From the NCBI RefSeq assembly GCF_016522535.1, contig NZ_JAEHOI010000006.1, positions 62,001-126,000 of the forward strand: a stretch of 64,000 nucleotides of DNA. The letters run 5' to 3'. The stretch's first letter is position 1, and the number at the start of each line of letters is the position of its first letter. The notes beneath the pieces were generated by a model, which was not told the origin of the DNA, ran no database searches, and saw only the letters and a program-made list of their open reading frames with translations. The translations under genes and the position numbers were made by a program. Below, piece by piece: positions 16,384 through 24,013 of the stretch. Source of the stretch: Leucobacter edaphi. GTDB lineage: Bacteria; Actinomycetota; Actinomycetes; Actinomycetales; Microbacteriaceae.

Positions 16384-18762
16384 ATGTCCACAAGGCCACC
16401 GAACCCCAGAAACACCCGCCTGCGCGGCGGCGTTCTCGCCGGAGGCGCCGTCCTCGCGATCACCGGCGGGCTGCTCGCCGTCCCGATCGACGCGACCCCC
16501 GCCAACGCTGCCGAGCCCACCGGCTACGCGTCCACCGAGCCGCAGCTCTGGCACAGCGGCTTCGAGCAGCAGAACCCGCCAGCACCGGCAGAATGGACGT
16601 CCGCCGGCACCTCGGCGTGGGAGTTCCTGGACCTCGCGGGATCGCTCGAGAAGTACGGAACCGACCGCCGTCAGGCGTTCTCCCGCGCCTCGGGCACCTT
16701 CGCGGTCGCGGAAACCAACGATCACGCCTTCAGCGGCACGCTCACCTCGCAGCCGATCTCGCTCGCCGCGGGCGAGGGCGGCCCCGTCGAGCTGCGCCTC
16801 GACAGCCACTTCCTCCGCCGGGGCAACGGCCCCACCACCGCGAAGATCACCGCGGCGTTCGACGGCGGAACGCCCACCGAGCTCGTCTCCCTCGGCACGA
16901 CGGATCGCGAGTCGGAGCAGCTGCGACTCCCGCTGCAGGCCCCCACCGGCGCGAAGAACGTGACGCTCGAGTTCACGTATGTCGCACCGGAGGGCGCCGG
17001 CTCCTGGCGGGTCGACGACGTCGAGCTCGTGCGCCCGCTCGCCCCGCTCGCCGAGGCGGCCCAGCCGAGCGCCGTGGTCGACGTGTTCAGCGACGTGCAG
17101 GGCGCCAACGCGAACGTGCGCATGCGCGACCAGGTGATTCCCGGCCTGCGCGCCCTGAAGCCCGCCGCGAAGACGATCGTCACGAACGGCGACCTGACCC
17201 CGCTCGGCGCCGACAGCGAGTTCACGGCCTACTACGACGCCTACAACGCCGCGGTCGGCGACCAGTACAAGACGAAGATCTCGACGATCGGCAACCACGA
17301 GTTCTACGGTCCCGACGGCGCCGAGACCGCGATCACGCGCTTCCTCGACCGCACGAACATGCGCAGCCTCGCGGTTCCCGGGTCCAACCCCGCGCACGGT
17401 GGCCTGTGGGGCGAGACGCTCGTCGACGGCAAGCTCCCCGTGCTCTGGATCGGCAGCGAGTTCTACAACTTCGGCGCGGAGCTCGGCGGCGGCCCGTTCG
17501 TGAAGCTCTCCGACGAGCAGTTCTCCTGGCTGCAGGGACGCCTGGCTCACTGGAGCGAGCGGAAGACCCCCGTCCTCCTGTTCACCCACCACGTGCTGTC
17601 CAACTCGGTTTCCGGCACGCACGAGTCGTTCTACCAGGGCGAGTTCGGCGCGGACGAGGCGCGCTACCGCGAACTCCTCGGGCAGCACCCGAACGTCACC
17701 CTCTTCAACAGCCACACGCACTCCTCGCCCGGCCTCGGCGACTGGAGCGTCGAGCAGCGCTTCACGCCCACCGCGAAGCACGGGCCGACGATCGTCAACA
17801 CCGTCTCCGTCAACGACGAGTACGGTCCGCTCGGCGACTGGGGCGCGGCCCCGATCGCCAACACGGGATCCGTGGGCCTGCGTGTCGGCCTCTACGACGA
17901 TCGCGTCCGCGTCACCGCCTACCGCTTCGCAACGGGCGGGGCTGCGACGCAGGTCAACCAGATCGACATCGCGCGCCCGGCACAGGGGAAGGATCCCGAG
18001 CCGCAGCCCGAAGCGAAGATCGCGCTTAAGTCCGGCTCCGTCGCGCAGGGCGGGACCGCCGCGGTCTCCGGCACGAACTTCGCGCCGAACGAGCCGCTGA
18101 CGCTCGAGCTCCGCGCGGGAACGGGCGCCGCGGCCGACGCGGCACCGGCTGGCCCGGGCGAGACGCCCGCTCCGACGCAGGCTCCGGCACAGGCTCCGGC
18201 GCCGACGCAGGCTCCGGCTCCGGCTCCGGCACCGAGTCCGCAGGCTCCCGCGCAGCCCGGGTCGCAGACGAAGCCGCAGGCGCCGAGCACGCCGCAGGGC
18301 GCGCCCCAGGCCGACGCCCCGACCGCGAAGGCGGCGGCCCCGCAGAGGCTCACCGCCGACGCGGCGGGATCCTTCGCCGCGACGCTGAGCGTCCCGAAGG
18401 ACACGCCGGTCGGCGCGCACACCGTGGTGGTCCGGCGGGCCGACGGAGGCGAGCTCTCCCTCCCGCTGCAGGTGACGGCAGCCGCTGAGCCCGGCGGCGG
18501 CGGCAACGGCGGCGGCACGGGCGGCGGCGGGACCGGAACCGGCGGCGGTACCAGCGCCGGCACGGAACCGTGGTCCGGGGAGGAAGCGGACGCCGCTTCC
18601 GGTTCCGGCGCACCAGGACGCCAGGCATCCGCGGCGGGGAAGAACGGCGGCGCCTCGGCCCTCGCCCGGACCGGCGGTCAGGAACTCCTGATCCCGGGCA
18701 TCATCGCCGCAATCGGCGTTGTCGCGGGCGGGATCCTGCTCGCGCGTCGTCGTCGGGCGTAG
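16384..18762 (+). CDS. Second secreted, sortase-anchored metallophosphoesterase (tandem paralogue)
   Basis: 792 residues from ATG 16384 with AAGGAGA upstream. The signal peptide (LRGGVLAGGAVLAITGG, cleavage near ANAAE) is followed directly by one jelly-roll-like domain (about 45-215), the phosphoesterase (about 220-515; motifs FSDVQG, NGDLTPLG, GNHEFY, FTHHVL, NSHTHS), an Ig-like module split by a Pro/Ala/Gln-rich stretch (about 595-650), a Gly-rich linker and the sorting signal LARTG (760-764) with a hydrophobic span and RRRRA. It lacks the first jelly-roll and Ig-like domains of its neighbour, but otherwise matches it, including an identical run through RPLAPLAEAAQPSAVVDVF. Tandem duplication with domain loss or gain is the simplest reading. 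Confidence 0.88.
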   Translation: MSTRPPNPRNTRLRGGVLAGGAVLAITGGLLAVPIDATPANAAEPTGYASTEPQLWHSGFEQQNPPAPAEWTSAGTSAWEFLDLAGSLEKYGTDRRQAFSRASGTFAVAETNDHAFSGTLTSQPISLAAGEGGPVELRLDSHFLRRGNGPTTAKITAAFDGGTPTELVSLGTTDRESEQLRLPLQAPTGAKNVTLEFTYVAPEGAGSWRVDDVELVRPLAPLAEAAQPSAVVDVFSDVQGANANVRMRDQVIPGLRALKPAAKTIVTNGDLTPLGADSEFTAYYDAYNAAVGDQYKTKISTIGNHEFYGPDGAETAITRFLDRTNMRSLAVPGSNPAHGGLWGETLVDGKLPVLWIGSEFYNFGAELGGGPFVKLSDEQFSWLQGRLAHWSERKTPVLLFTHHVLSNSVSGTHESFYQGEFGADEARYRELLGQHPNVTLFNSHTHSSPGLGDWSVEQRFTPTAKHGPTIVNTVSVNDEYGPLGDWGAAPIANTGSVGLRVGLYDDRVRVTAYRFATGGAATQVNQIDIARPAQGKDPEPQPEAKIALKSGSVAQGGTAAVSGTNFAPNEPLTLELRAGTGAAADAAPAGPGETPAPTQAPAQAPAPTQAPAPAPAPSPQAPAQPGSQTKPQAPSTPQGAPQADAPTAKAAAPQRLTADAAGSFAATLSVPKDTPVGAHTVVVRRADGGELSLPLQVTAAAEPGGGGNGGGTGGGGTGTGGGTSAGTEPWSGEEADAASGSGAPGRQASAAGKNGGASALARTGGQELLIPGIIAAIGVVAGGILLARRRRA

Positions 18763-18779
18763 CACCCCAGCCAAGCGGG

Positions 18780-18813
18780 AGCGGGGCACGACCGGTCAGG
18801 GTCGTGCCCCGCT
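18780..18813 (+). terminator. Intrinsic terminator after the second phosphoesterase
   Basis: A perfect 14-bp stem, AGCGGGGCACGACC (18780-18793) and its complement (18800-18813), with a 6-base loop and TTTCG following, 17 bp past the stop. Confidence 0.8.
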
Positions 18814-18905
18814 TTCGCGTCTCCACCGCGGCGGAACCGATCGCGACACGTGGCCGCTCGACACCACCGATCCGCGGCTGCGTGTCGCCGCACTCTCTGC
18901 TACGT

Positions 18906-18923
18906 TAGGTGCATGCACACACA
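18906..18923. promoter_or_regulatory. MarR operator, copy 1 (upstream of marR)
   Basis: TAGGTGCATGCACACACA, with the perfect palindrome GTGCATGCAC at 18909-18918. The same 18-mer with one change recurs at 19453-19470, upstream of the SMR transporter pair. It lies 21 bp before the marR ATG, a position suited to autorepression. Confidence 0.75.
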
Positions 18924-18944
18924 GTTGCTTCGGAAAGGGGACTC

Positions 18945-19391
18945 ATGGCCGACGACCTGACGGGCGCCTGGACCCGAGTGGCTGCGTTCGCATCCGCCTT
19001 CGACGCGAACCTCGATCGCTGGCTCAGTGAGCACTTCAACCTCGGACTCACCGAGTACTGGGCGCTGAACTTCATGGAGCAGGCCCCTGATCGCGAACTT
19101 CGCATCGCTGCGCTCGCCCAGAACGTCGGACTCACCTCGACTTCCACCACCAGACTCGTGAGCCGCCTCGAGGCGAAGGGGCTCGCGCGCCGGGACGTCT
19201 GCATGGAAGACGGGCGCGGCGTCTACGCCGTCATCGACGATTCCGGCGCCGCGCTGCTCCGCGAGGCGCGCGATCCCTTCGAGGCTCGCGTACGAGACCT
19301 GCTGGGGAATCCGCAGTCGCATTTCCCCCACCTCAACACGCTGGCCCTTCGCGCGGCGTTCACTCAGACCGGCGACGCCCTCCAGCCCTAA
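18945..19391 (+). CDS. MarR-family transcriptional regulator
   Basis: 148 residues from ATG 18945, preceded by GGAAAGGGG. A GTG at 18909 in the same frame is rejected as the start because it lies inside the operator palindrome and has no ribosome site. The protein has the MarR winged helix: LTEYWALNFMEQAPDRELRIAALAQNVGLTSTSTTRLVSRLEAKGLARRDVC (helices 2-4) and the wing EDGRGVYAVIDDSGAALL. The same operator precedes this gene and the following SMR pair, so it probably represses both and responds to a compound the transporter exports, such as a cationic or disinfectant-like molecule. The ligand is inference. Confidence 0.87.
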   Translation: MADDLTGAWTRVAAFASAFDANLDRWLSEHFNLGLTEYWALNFMEQAPDRELRIAALAQNVGLTSTSTTRLVSRLEAKGLARRDVCMEDGRGVYAVIDDSGAALLREARDPFEARVRDLLGNPQSHFPHLNTLALRAAFTQTGDALQP

Positions 19392-19452
19392 TCACTCGCC
19401 ACCGGACCAGGAGCTCGCCGCACGATCCCCCGCCTCGATCCCCACACACATA

Positions 19453-19470
19453 TAGGTGCATGTACACACA
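19453..19470. promoter_or_regulatory. MarR operator, copy 2 (upstream of SMR pair)
   Basis: TAGGTGCATGTACACACA differs from the copy at 18906-18923 at one position. It lies 76 bp before the first SMR start, inside a short A/T- and CA-rich stretch that is otherwise unusual for this window, consistent with a promoter. Confidence 0.75.
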
Positions 19471-19546
19471 AATACATCGCACACCGAGTCCATCACCGAT
19501 CCCCCTTCCCCATTGACCCTGCGCCGCGCGCAGAAAGGAACCCAAA

Positions 19547-19867
19547 ATGCACTGGATCAGTCTCGCAATCGCAGTCCTCTGCGAGGTCGCCGTCGGAATC
19601 TCCGCTGGCAAAGCCCACGGATTCACTCGCCTCTGGTGGACCGTCGCCACGCTGATCAGCGGCGCAATCGCCACGGTATTCCTCAGCTTCGCGCTGCTGA
19701 CCTTCGACGTCGGAGTCGGCTACGCGCTGTGGACGTCACTCGCCGGAGTGGGAATCGTCATCGCCGGGGCCCTCTTCCTCGACCAGAAACTGACGTGGCC
19801 GAAACTGCTCGGGATCATCGTGATCATCGGCGGTGTCATCGGCCTCAACCTTGCCGGAAACGCCTGA
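19547..19867 (+). CDS. SMR-family small multidrug/guanidinium-type transporter subunit, 1
   Basis: 106 residues with four transmembrane segments, the full size of SMR/DMT small transporters. The family Glu is present in the first helix (LAIAVLCEVAVGISAG, Glu13), the site that couples proton and substrate exchange. The second half contains GVGYALWTSLAGVGIVIAGALFLDQKLTWPKLLGIIVIIGGVIGLNLAG, the standard SMR signature region. It precedes a second SMR gene by 29 bp; such pairs usually assemble as an obligate heterodimer with fixed opposite topology. Regulation by the adjacent MarR is suggested by the shared operator. Confidence 0.92.
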   Translation: MHWISLAIAVLCEVAVGISAGKAHGFTRLWWTVATLISGAIATVFLSFALLTFDVGVGYALWTSLAGVGIVIAGALFLDQKLTWPKLLGIIVIIGGVIGLNLAGNA

Positions 19868-19896
19868 GCCCCCAGACGAACGAGAGAAAACGCATC

Positions 19897-20322
19897 ATGA
19901 ATACACCGTCCACTGCCACGTCAACGCCTCCCAGCCGCGAGGACCGCTCGCGCCCCAACACCCGCTCCTGGCTCGCCCTCCTCGCCGCCGGCGTGTTCGA
20001 GGTCGGCTACGCGCTCAGCGTCAACGGGAGCCGAGGCTTCACGGAACCCGTGTGGTCATCGATCGCCGTGGTGTTCTTCCTCTTCACGCTGCTCTTCCTG
20101 AGCATCGCCCTGCGGCGGATCGCTGTAGGGATCGGTTACGCGATCTGGGCCGGAATCGGCGCCGTCGGCGCCGCAGCGCTCGGTCCCGTCTTCTTCGATG
20201 AAACCCTCACGCCGGCCCAGATCGCCTGGCTCGCGCTCATCATCGCGGGTGTGATCTGGCTCAAGCTCGCCGACAGCCCCCGACGGGGCTCGGCAGCGAG
20301 CAAGGACTCAGCACCGGCCTGA
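19897..20322 (+). CDS. SMR-family small transporter subunit, 2
   Basis: 141 residues: a polar N-terminal tail of about 25 residues, four hydrophobic segments, and a polar C-terminal tail. The conserved helix-1 glutamate occurs in LLAAGVFEVGYALSVNG, and the helix-3 segment is AVGIGYAIWAGIGAVGAAALGPVFFDETLT. Tails longer than those of its partner are common in paired SMR proteins and help fix topology. The function is export of small cationic or guanidinium-like compounds as a dimer with the preceding gene product; the true substrate is unknown. Confidence 0.9.
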   Translation: MNTPSTATSTPPSREDRSRPNTRSWLALLAAGVFEVGYALSVNGSRGFTEPVWSSIAVVFFLFTLLFLSIALRRIAVGIGYAIWAGIGAVGAAALGPVFFDETLTPAQIAWLALIIAGVIWLKLADSPRRGSAASKDSAPA

Positions 20323-20326
20323 TCCG

Positions 20327-20364
20327 AGCGTTCGGGCGCTCGACCCCTCCTGCGCCCGAACGCT
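20327..20364. terminator. Bidirectional terminator between convergent genes
   Basis: A perfect 13-bp stem, AGCGTTCGGGCGC (20327-20339) and its complement (20352-20364), with a 12-base loop, between the SMR stop and the last codon of the convergent CopD/CtaG gene. It overlaps the latter's stop by 2 bp. Confidence 0.75.
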
Positions 20365-22366
20365 ACCGGCGCGCCCTGCTCACGCCGCGCTCGTCGCGCT
20401 TCGCCTGCGCCGCGAGCATCGCGTTGTACTCCTCGAGCTCGGTGTCGCCGAGCCGATCCGCGGCGCGATCCTTGCGCTTCTGCTCCCGGTCATCGCTGCG
20501 CGACCACTGCACGGCCACGATGAGCGCGAGCGCGAGCGTCGGCAACTCGCCGATGCCCCACGCGATCCCGCCTCCGATCGACTGATCCTCGAGCGGCGAC
20601 GGACCCCAGGTGCGCCCCATCGCCCCGTACCAATCTGCCAGCATGAGGCCGTCGCCCGTCATGAGCGTGACGCCGAAGAACGCGTGCGAGGCCATCGTCG
20701 CGAAGAGGGTGACGATGCGCAACGGATACGGGAAGCGGTACGGCACCGGATCGATGCCGATCATCGACAGGCTGAACAGGTACCCCGAGATCAGGAAGTG
20801 AATGATCATCCACTGGTGGCCGAGATGCTCGGATGCTGCCCAGCGCGCGATCGGCGTGAAGTAGAAGATCCACAGCGATCCCGCAAACACGACGGCGGCA
20901 ACCGCCGGGTGCGTAATGACCTTCGAGTAGGGGGTGTGCACGGCCCACTGGATCCACTCGCGTCCGCCCCAGGATCCGTCCGTCCGCTTCTCCACCGCGC
21001 GCAGCGCGAGGGTCATGGGGGCGCCGAGCACGAGCACGAGCGGGATGAGCATCGTCAGCAGCATGTGGGCGATCATGTGCACGCTGAACATGTACTGCTC
21101 GTAGGCGTTGGGGGCGCCGTTCGTCGTGTAGAACAGGAAACCGAGTCCGAGCAGCCACGCGATCGTGCGCCCGACCGGCCACTTGTCGCCGCGGCGAGCG
21201 AGCCGGATCACGCCGGCGAGGTACAGGGCGGCGCCGAACGCGCACACGAGGCCCCAGGCCAGATCGAACTTCCACTCGGTGATGTAGCTCAGCGGCGTGA
21301 GCGGGGCCGGCAGCGGATCGCCCGTCAGCCACTCCGCCGGGCTGATCTTGCCGCCGCCGTCGCGCGCGGGTTCGAGCACCACGGGCGTCGCGGTGCGGCC
21401 GAGCGCGCCGGCCGTGCCGCTCGCGATACCCATCACCACGAGCTCGGCGATCACGAACCAGGCGAAGGCGCGCGCGCCGCGCTCGGCGTCAGCGATCCGC
21501 GGGATCAACCGCATCCGCTGGAACGCGCCGAACGCCCCGAGGGCGATCAACGCGACGGTCTTGATGATGACAAGGAGCCCATACCCCGTCCCGAAGAGGG
21601 CATCCAGGCTCCCGATCCGGAGCCACGCACTCACCACGCCCGACGCCGCGACCCCGATGAACGCGAGCAGCGCGAGCGACGAATAGCGGGAGACGAGCAG
21701 CGAGAGCCGCGCGCGATCCACCGTGCGGGCGATGAAAATGAGCGTGAGCAGCCCGCCCAGCCAGACCGCCGCCCCGATCAGGTGCACGAGCAGCGAGTTC
21801 ACCGCCTGGCCGTGCCCCGAGGCGCCGGCCGCGTGGCCCTGCTGGGCGAGGGGGAGCGTCGTGGTGAGCGCCGCGACGAGCACGAGCAGTGTGAGCCTGC
21901 GCCCTCGGATCGCGAACGCCAGCACCGTGGTGATCGCGGCGAGCAGCAGCTCGAACAGCCACAGCTGACCCAGCTCGATCTCCGTGACGAACTGGGCAAA
22001 ACCCGCGCCGAACGAGGCGTCACCTGAGAACGGGAGACCCGAAACGTCCGTGTAGGTGAAGATCAGCGTCGCCGCGCTCGCAACGGTGAGCACGGCGGCA
22101 GAGCCCGCGGCCAGATCCATCGCGACGCGGGTCTCCGGCCGATCGCTCGCGAACGCCCAGACACTCATCACGACCGAGCCGATCAGACCGGCCATCGCGA
22201 CGTTCACGAGCGTGCGCCCGATCGGCAGGCCGATCCGGACGACCGCGCCGGGGTCGGCAAGCGTGCGCGGGGCGGCCGCGCCGCCGATCATGAGGCCGAT
22301 GATCAGGGCCGCGAGGGTCGCCGCGAGCAGCACGGCAGGAGCGAGCACACGCAGGAATCTGGGCAC
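20363..22366 (-). CDS. CopD / cytochrome c oxidase assembly (CtaG) fusion membrane protein
   Basis: 667 residues, almost entirely hydrophobic. The N-terminal half (about 1-330) is a CopD-type copper-resistance region with several helices and the His-containing segment QQGHAAGASGHGQAVNSLLVHLIGAAVWLGGLLTLI. The C-terminal half (about 340-640) is a CtaG/caa3-type cytochrome oxidase assembly domain with YEQYMFSVHMIAHMLLTMLIPLVLVLGAPMTLALR and HQWMIIHFLISGYLFSLSMIG. This fusion is common in actinobacteria and is thought to deliver copper for oxidase maturation. It starts at ATG 22366 and appears monocistronic. Confidence 0.9.
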   Translation of the reverse strand: MPRFLRVLAPAVLLAATLAALIIGLMIGGAAAPRTLADPGAVVRIGLPIGRTLVNVAMAGLIGSVVMSVWAFASDRPETRVAMDLAAGSAAVLTVASAATLIFTYTDVSGLPFSGDASFGAGFAQFVTEIELGQLWLFELLLAAITTVLAFAIRGRRLTLLVLVAALTTTLPLAQQGHAAGASGHGQAVNSLLVHLIGAAVWLGGLLTLIFIARTVDRARLSLLVSRYSSLALLAFIGVAASGVVSAWLRIGSLDALFGTGYGLLVIIKTVALIALGAFGAFQRMRLIPRIADAERGARAFAWFVIAELVVMGIASGTAGALGRTATPVVLEPARDGGGKISPAEWLTGDPLPAPLTPLSYITEWKFDLAWGLVCAFGAALYLAGVIRLARRGDKWPVGRTIAWLLGLGFLFYTTNGAPNAYEQYMFSVHMIAHMLLTMLIPLVLVLGAPMTLALRAVEKRTDGSWGGREWIQWAVHTPYSKVITHPAVAAVVFAGSLWIFYFTPIARWAASEHLGHQWMIIHFLISGYLFSLSMIGIDPVPYRFPYPLRIVTLFATMASHAFFGVTLMTGDGLMLADWYGAMGRTWGPSPLEDQSIGGGIAWGIGELPTLALALIVAVQWSRSDDREQKRKDRAADRLGDTELEEYNAMLAAQAKRDERGVSRARR

Positions 22367-22433
22367 CCCTCTACCCTACGGCCTCCCCGCTGAGGGCTCG
22401 GTCACCACGGAAACCGCAGCCCGGACACACAAA

Positions 22434-22463
22434 GAACCCCCGACGCGAGCGCGCCAGGGGTTC
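22434..22463 (-). terminator. Terminator after the HU gene
   Basis: On the minus strand GAACCCC and GGGGTTC arms (22457-22463 with 22434-22440) bracket a GC-rich inner region, followed by TTTGTGTG. It lies 19 bp past the HU stop. Confidence 0.65.
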
Positions 22464-22481
22464 CGTGCGATGCGAGAAGAG

Positions 22482-22760
22482 TTACTTCACAGCAGCCTTG
22501 AGCTTCGAGCCGACCGACACCTTGACGCGCTTGCCAGCGGGGATGTTGATGGTCTCGCCCGTGCGGGGGTTGCGGCCGGTGCGTGCAGCGGTGGTCGCGG
22601 TCTCGAAGGAGATCCAGCCCGGGATCGAAACCTTCTCGCCAGCGGCAACGGTCTCGGAGACGGCGGCGAAGAGGCCGTCGATCACGTTCGAAACAGCGGC
22701 CTGGCTCTGGCCGGTCTCCGCGGCGATCTTCGCAACGAGCTCAGTCTTGTTGAGTGCCAT
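22482..22760 (-). CDS. hup: HU-family DNA-binding protein
   Basis: 92 residues, the standard HU length, starting MALNKTELVAKIAAETGQSQAAV. The dimerisation helices are followed by the DNA-binding arm region GRNPRTGETINIPAGKRVKVSVGSKLKAAV, with the intercalating NP (Asn-Pro) turn. It lacks the long Lys/Ala-rich tail of mycobacterial HupB, so it is the short bacterial form. It acts as a nucleoid architectural protein. It is monocistronic, with its own terminator and an upstream tandem repeat at 22876-22895. Confidence 0.95.
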   Translation of the reverse strand: MALNKTELVAKIAAETGQSQAAVSNVIDGLFAAVSETVAAGEKVSIPGWISFETATTAARTGRNPRTGETINIPAGKRVKVSVGSKLKAAVK

Positions 22761-22875
22761 GTTGTGTCCTTCCAGGGCAGTGACGGTTTCGTCGGTCCGG
22801 CCCCTGATCGAGTTCAGGTATCCCCCGGGTTTGGAGGATCCGATCGGTTGATCGGTATGAATCTACCCCACTTCC

Positions 22876-22895
22876 GCGGAATTCTGCGGAATTCT
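22876..22895. repeat. Tandem 10-bp repeat upstream of the HU gene
   Basis: GCGGAATTCT occurs twice head to tail, each containing GAATTC, about 116-135 bp before the HU start. One helical turn separates the copies, so a protein could bind both on one DNA face. A role in the HU promoter is inference. Confidence 0.4.
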
Positions 22896-23020
22896 GAACG
22901 GCAATGCGCCTCGGCGTGTCAGAAAAAGCCTGATCGCGATCGTTTCCGTAACTGAAGGGCTCGTTTTTTGCCGGGGAGAGGGGCCGGGGAACAGGCGATT
23001 CTCCGCGCCACTTGATAGGT

Positions 23021-23031
23021 TTGTCGGACAA
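23021..23031. promoter_or_regulatory. GntR-type operator overlapping the regulator's start codon
   Basis: TTGTCGGACAA is a perfect palindrome around a central G and fits the TNGTNNNACNA consensus of the FadR branch of GntR proteins. Its last base is the A of the ATG start codon. A near-identical site (TTGTAGGACAA on the minus strand) lies upstream of gabD at 26938-26948. Confidence 0.7.
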
Positions 23032-23720
23032 TGACGGAACTCGCCGATATCTCACTGCACCGCGTCAGCACCGCGGAGGCGGTCGCCGACGCGCTCGTCG
23101 GCCTCATCGTGTCGGGCACGCTCCGCGCGGGCGAACCGCTCCGCGAAAGCAGCCTCGCCACGAAGCTCGGCATCTCCCGCAACTCGCTCCGCGAGGCGAT
23201 CCGTCTCCTCGAACGCAGCCGGCTCGTGAAATACGAGATCCACCGCGGCGCGATCGTGAGCACCCCGACTCTCACCGACCTCGAGGACCTCTACCGCACC
23301 CGCCGCCAGCTCGAACTCGCCGGCGTGCTGCAGGAGCCGAGCGAGGAACAGCTCGCGGCGATCACGGCCGCGTTCACGGAGCTCCAGAACACGGCGACCC
23401 ACCAGGTCGCGGAGCCGATCGTCGCCGCGGATCTCGCCCTGCACCAGGCCATCGTCGACCTGCTCGGCAGCGAACGACTCAGCTCCTTCTACCGCCAGAT
23501 CTGCAAGGAACTCGTCTTCTACTTCACCGTGCTCTCCTACACGGACGAGGAATACATCGACCCCGAGATCTCGATCGTCAGCCGCCACCAGGGCATCTAC
23601 GACGCGATCATCTCAGGCGACCGCGAGCTCGCCCACGCGCTGCTCGAACAGCACATCGAGGAGAACCACGCCCGCCTGCGCGAGATCCTCACCAACCGGC
23701 TCGAGGCGGAGCAGGAGTAA
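23031..23720 (+). CDS. GntR/FCD-family regulator, probably of gabT-gabD
   Basis: 229 residues. The winged helix (about 12-75) contains EAVADALVGLIVSGTLRAGEPLRESSLATKLGISRNSLREAIRLLERSRLV, and an FCD effector domain (about 85-225) follows with IVAADLALHQAIVDLLGS, whose Asp/His residues normally bind a metal and a carboxylate ligand. No Shine-Dalgarno sequence precedes ATG 23031; the operator directly abuts it, so the mRNA may be leaderless. The matching operator upstream of gabD and convergent placement beside gabT make GABA or succinate-semialdehyde metabolism the likely target. It is about 30% smaller than MocR-type GabR and lacks an aminotransferase domain. Confidence 0.87.
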   Translation: MTELADISLHRVSTAEAVADALVGLIVSGTLRAGEPLRESSLATKLGISRNSLREAIRLLERSRLVKYEIHRGAIVSTPTLTDLEDLYRTRRQLELAGVLQEPSEEQLAAITAAFTELQNTATHQVAEPIVAADLALHQAIVDLLGSERLSSFYRQICKELVFYFTVLSYTDEEYIDPEISIVSRHQGIYDAIISGDRELAHALLEQHIEENHARLREILTNRLEAEQE

Positions 23721-23732
23721 CGGCCGCGGCCT

Positions 23733-23798
23733 CGGTCCGGGGCCTTTAGCGGCCTCGGCCGCGTTCGGTCCGGGGCCTTTAGCGGCTTCGGCCGCGTT
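23733..23798. repeat. Two-copy 33-bp tandem repeat
   Basis: Positions 23733-23765 and 23766-23798 are direct copies with one difference (C/T), both containing CGGGGCCTTTAGCGGC, with a partial third copy following. The repeat lies just past the GntR stop, is noncoding and is GC-rich. Confidence 0.8.
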
Positions 23799-23860
23799 CG
23801 GTAGCGGCCTCGCCCGCGGGCCGGTCCTCGCCCGCCCAACCCGCCAGGAACTTAACCGTT

Positions 23861-23938
23861 CAATTTCTAAGCGATGTGCGTTTAATAAGTCCGAAATCGC
23901 GTTTTTCGACTTATTAAACGCACATCGCTTAGTTATTG
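23861..23938. repeat. Large AT-rich hairpin between convergent gntR and gabT
   Basis: A perfect 25-bp inverted repeat (23867-23891 and 23908-23932) surrounds a 16-base loop. It extends outward by a CAAT/ATTG pair beyond a 2-base mismatch (23861-23864, 23935-23938) and inward by GAAA/TTTC past one bulged base. The element is markedly more AT-rich than its surroundings. It may serve as a bidirectional terminator or be a degenerate miniature mobile element. Confidence 0.85.
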
Positions 23939-24013
23939 CACGCCGCGAGGCCGCCGGGTCGGATCCGGGGGCGGGACGGCAGCGCGACCGGGCGGCAGCG
24001 CGCCCGCGCGCGG

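Noticed and set aside
18909-18944. Earlier GTG start for the MarR gene
   Set aside because: It lies inside the repeated operator palindrome and lacks a ribosome site, whereas ATG 18945 follows GGAAAGGGG.
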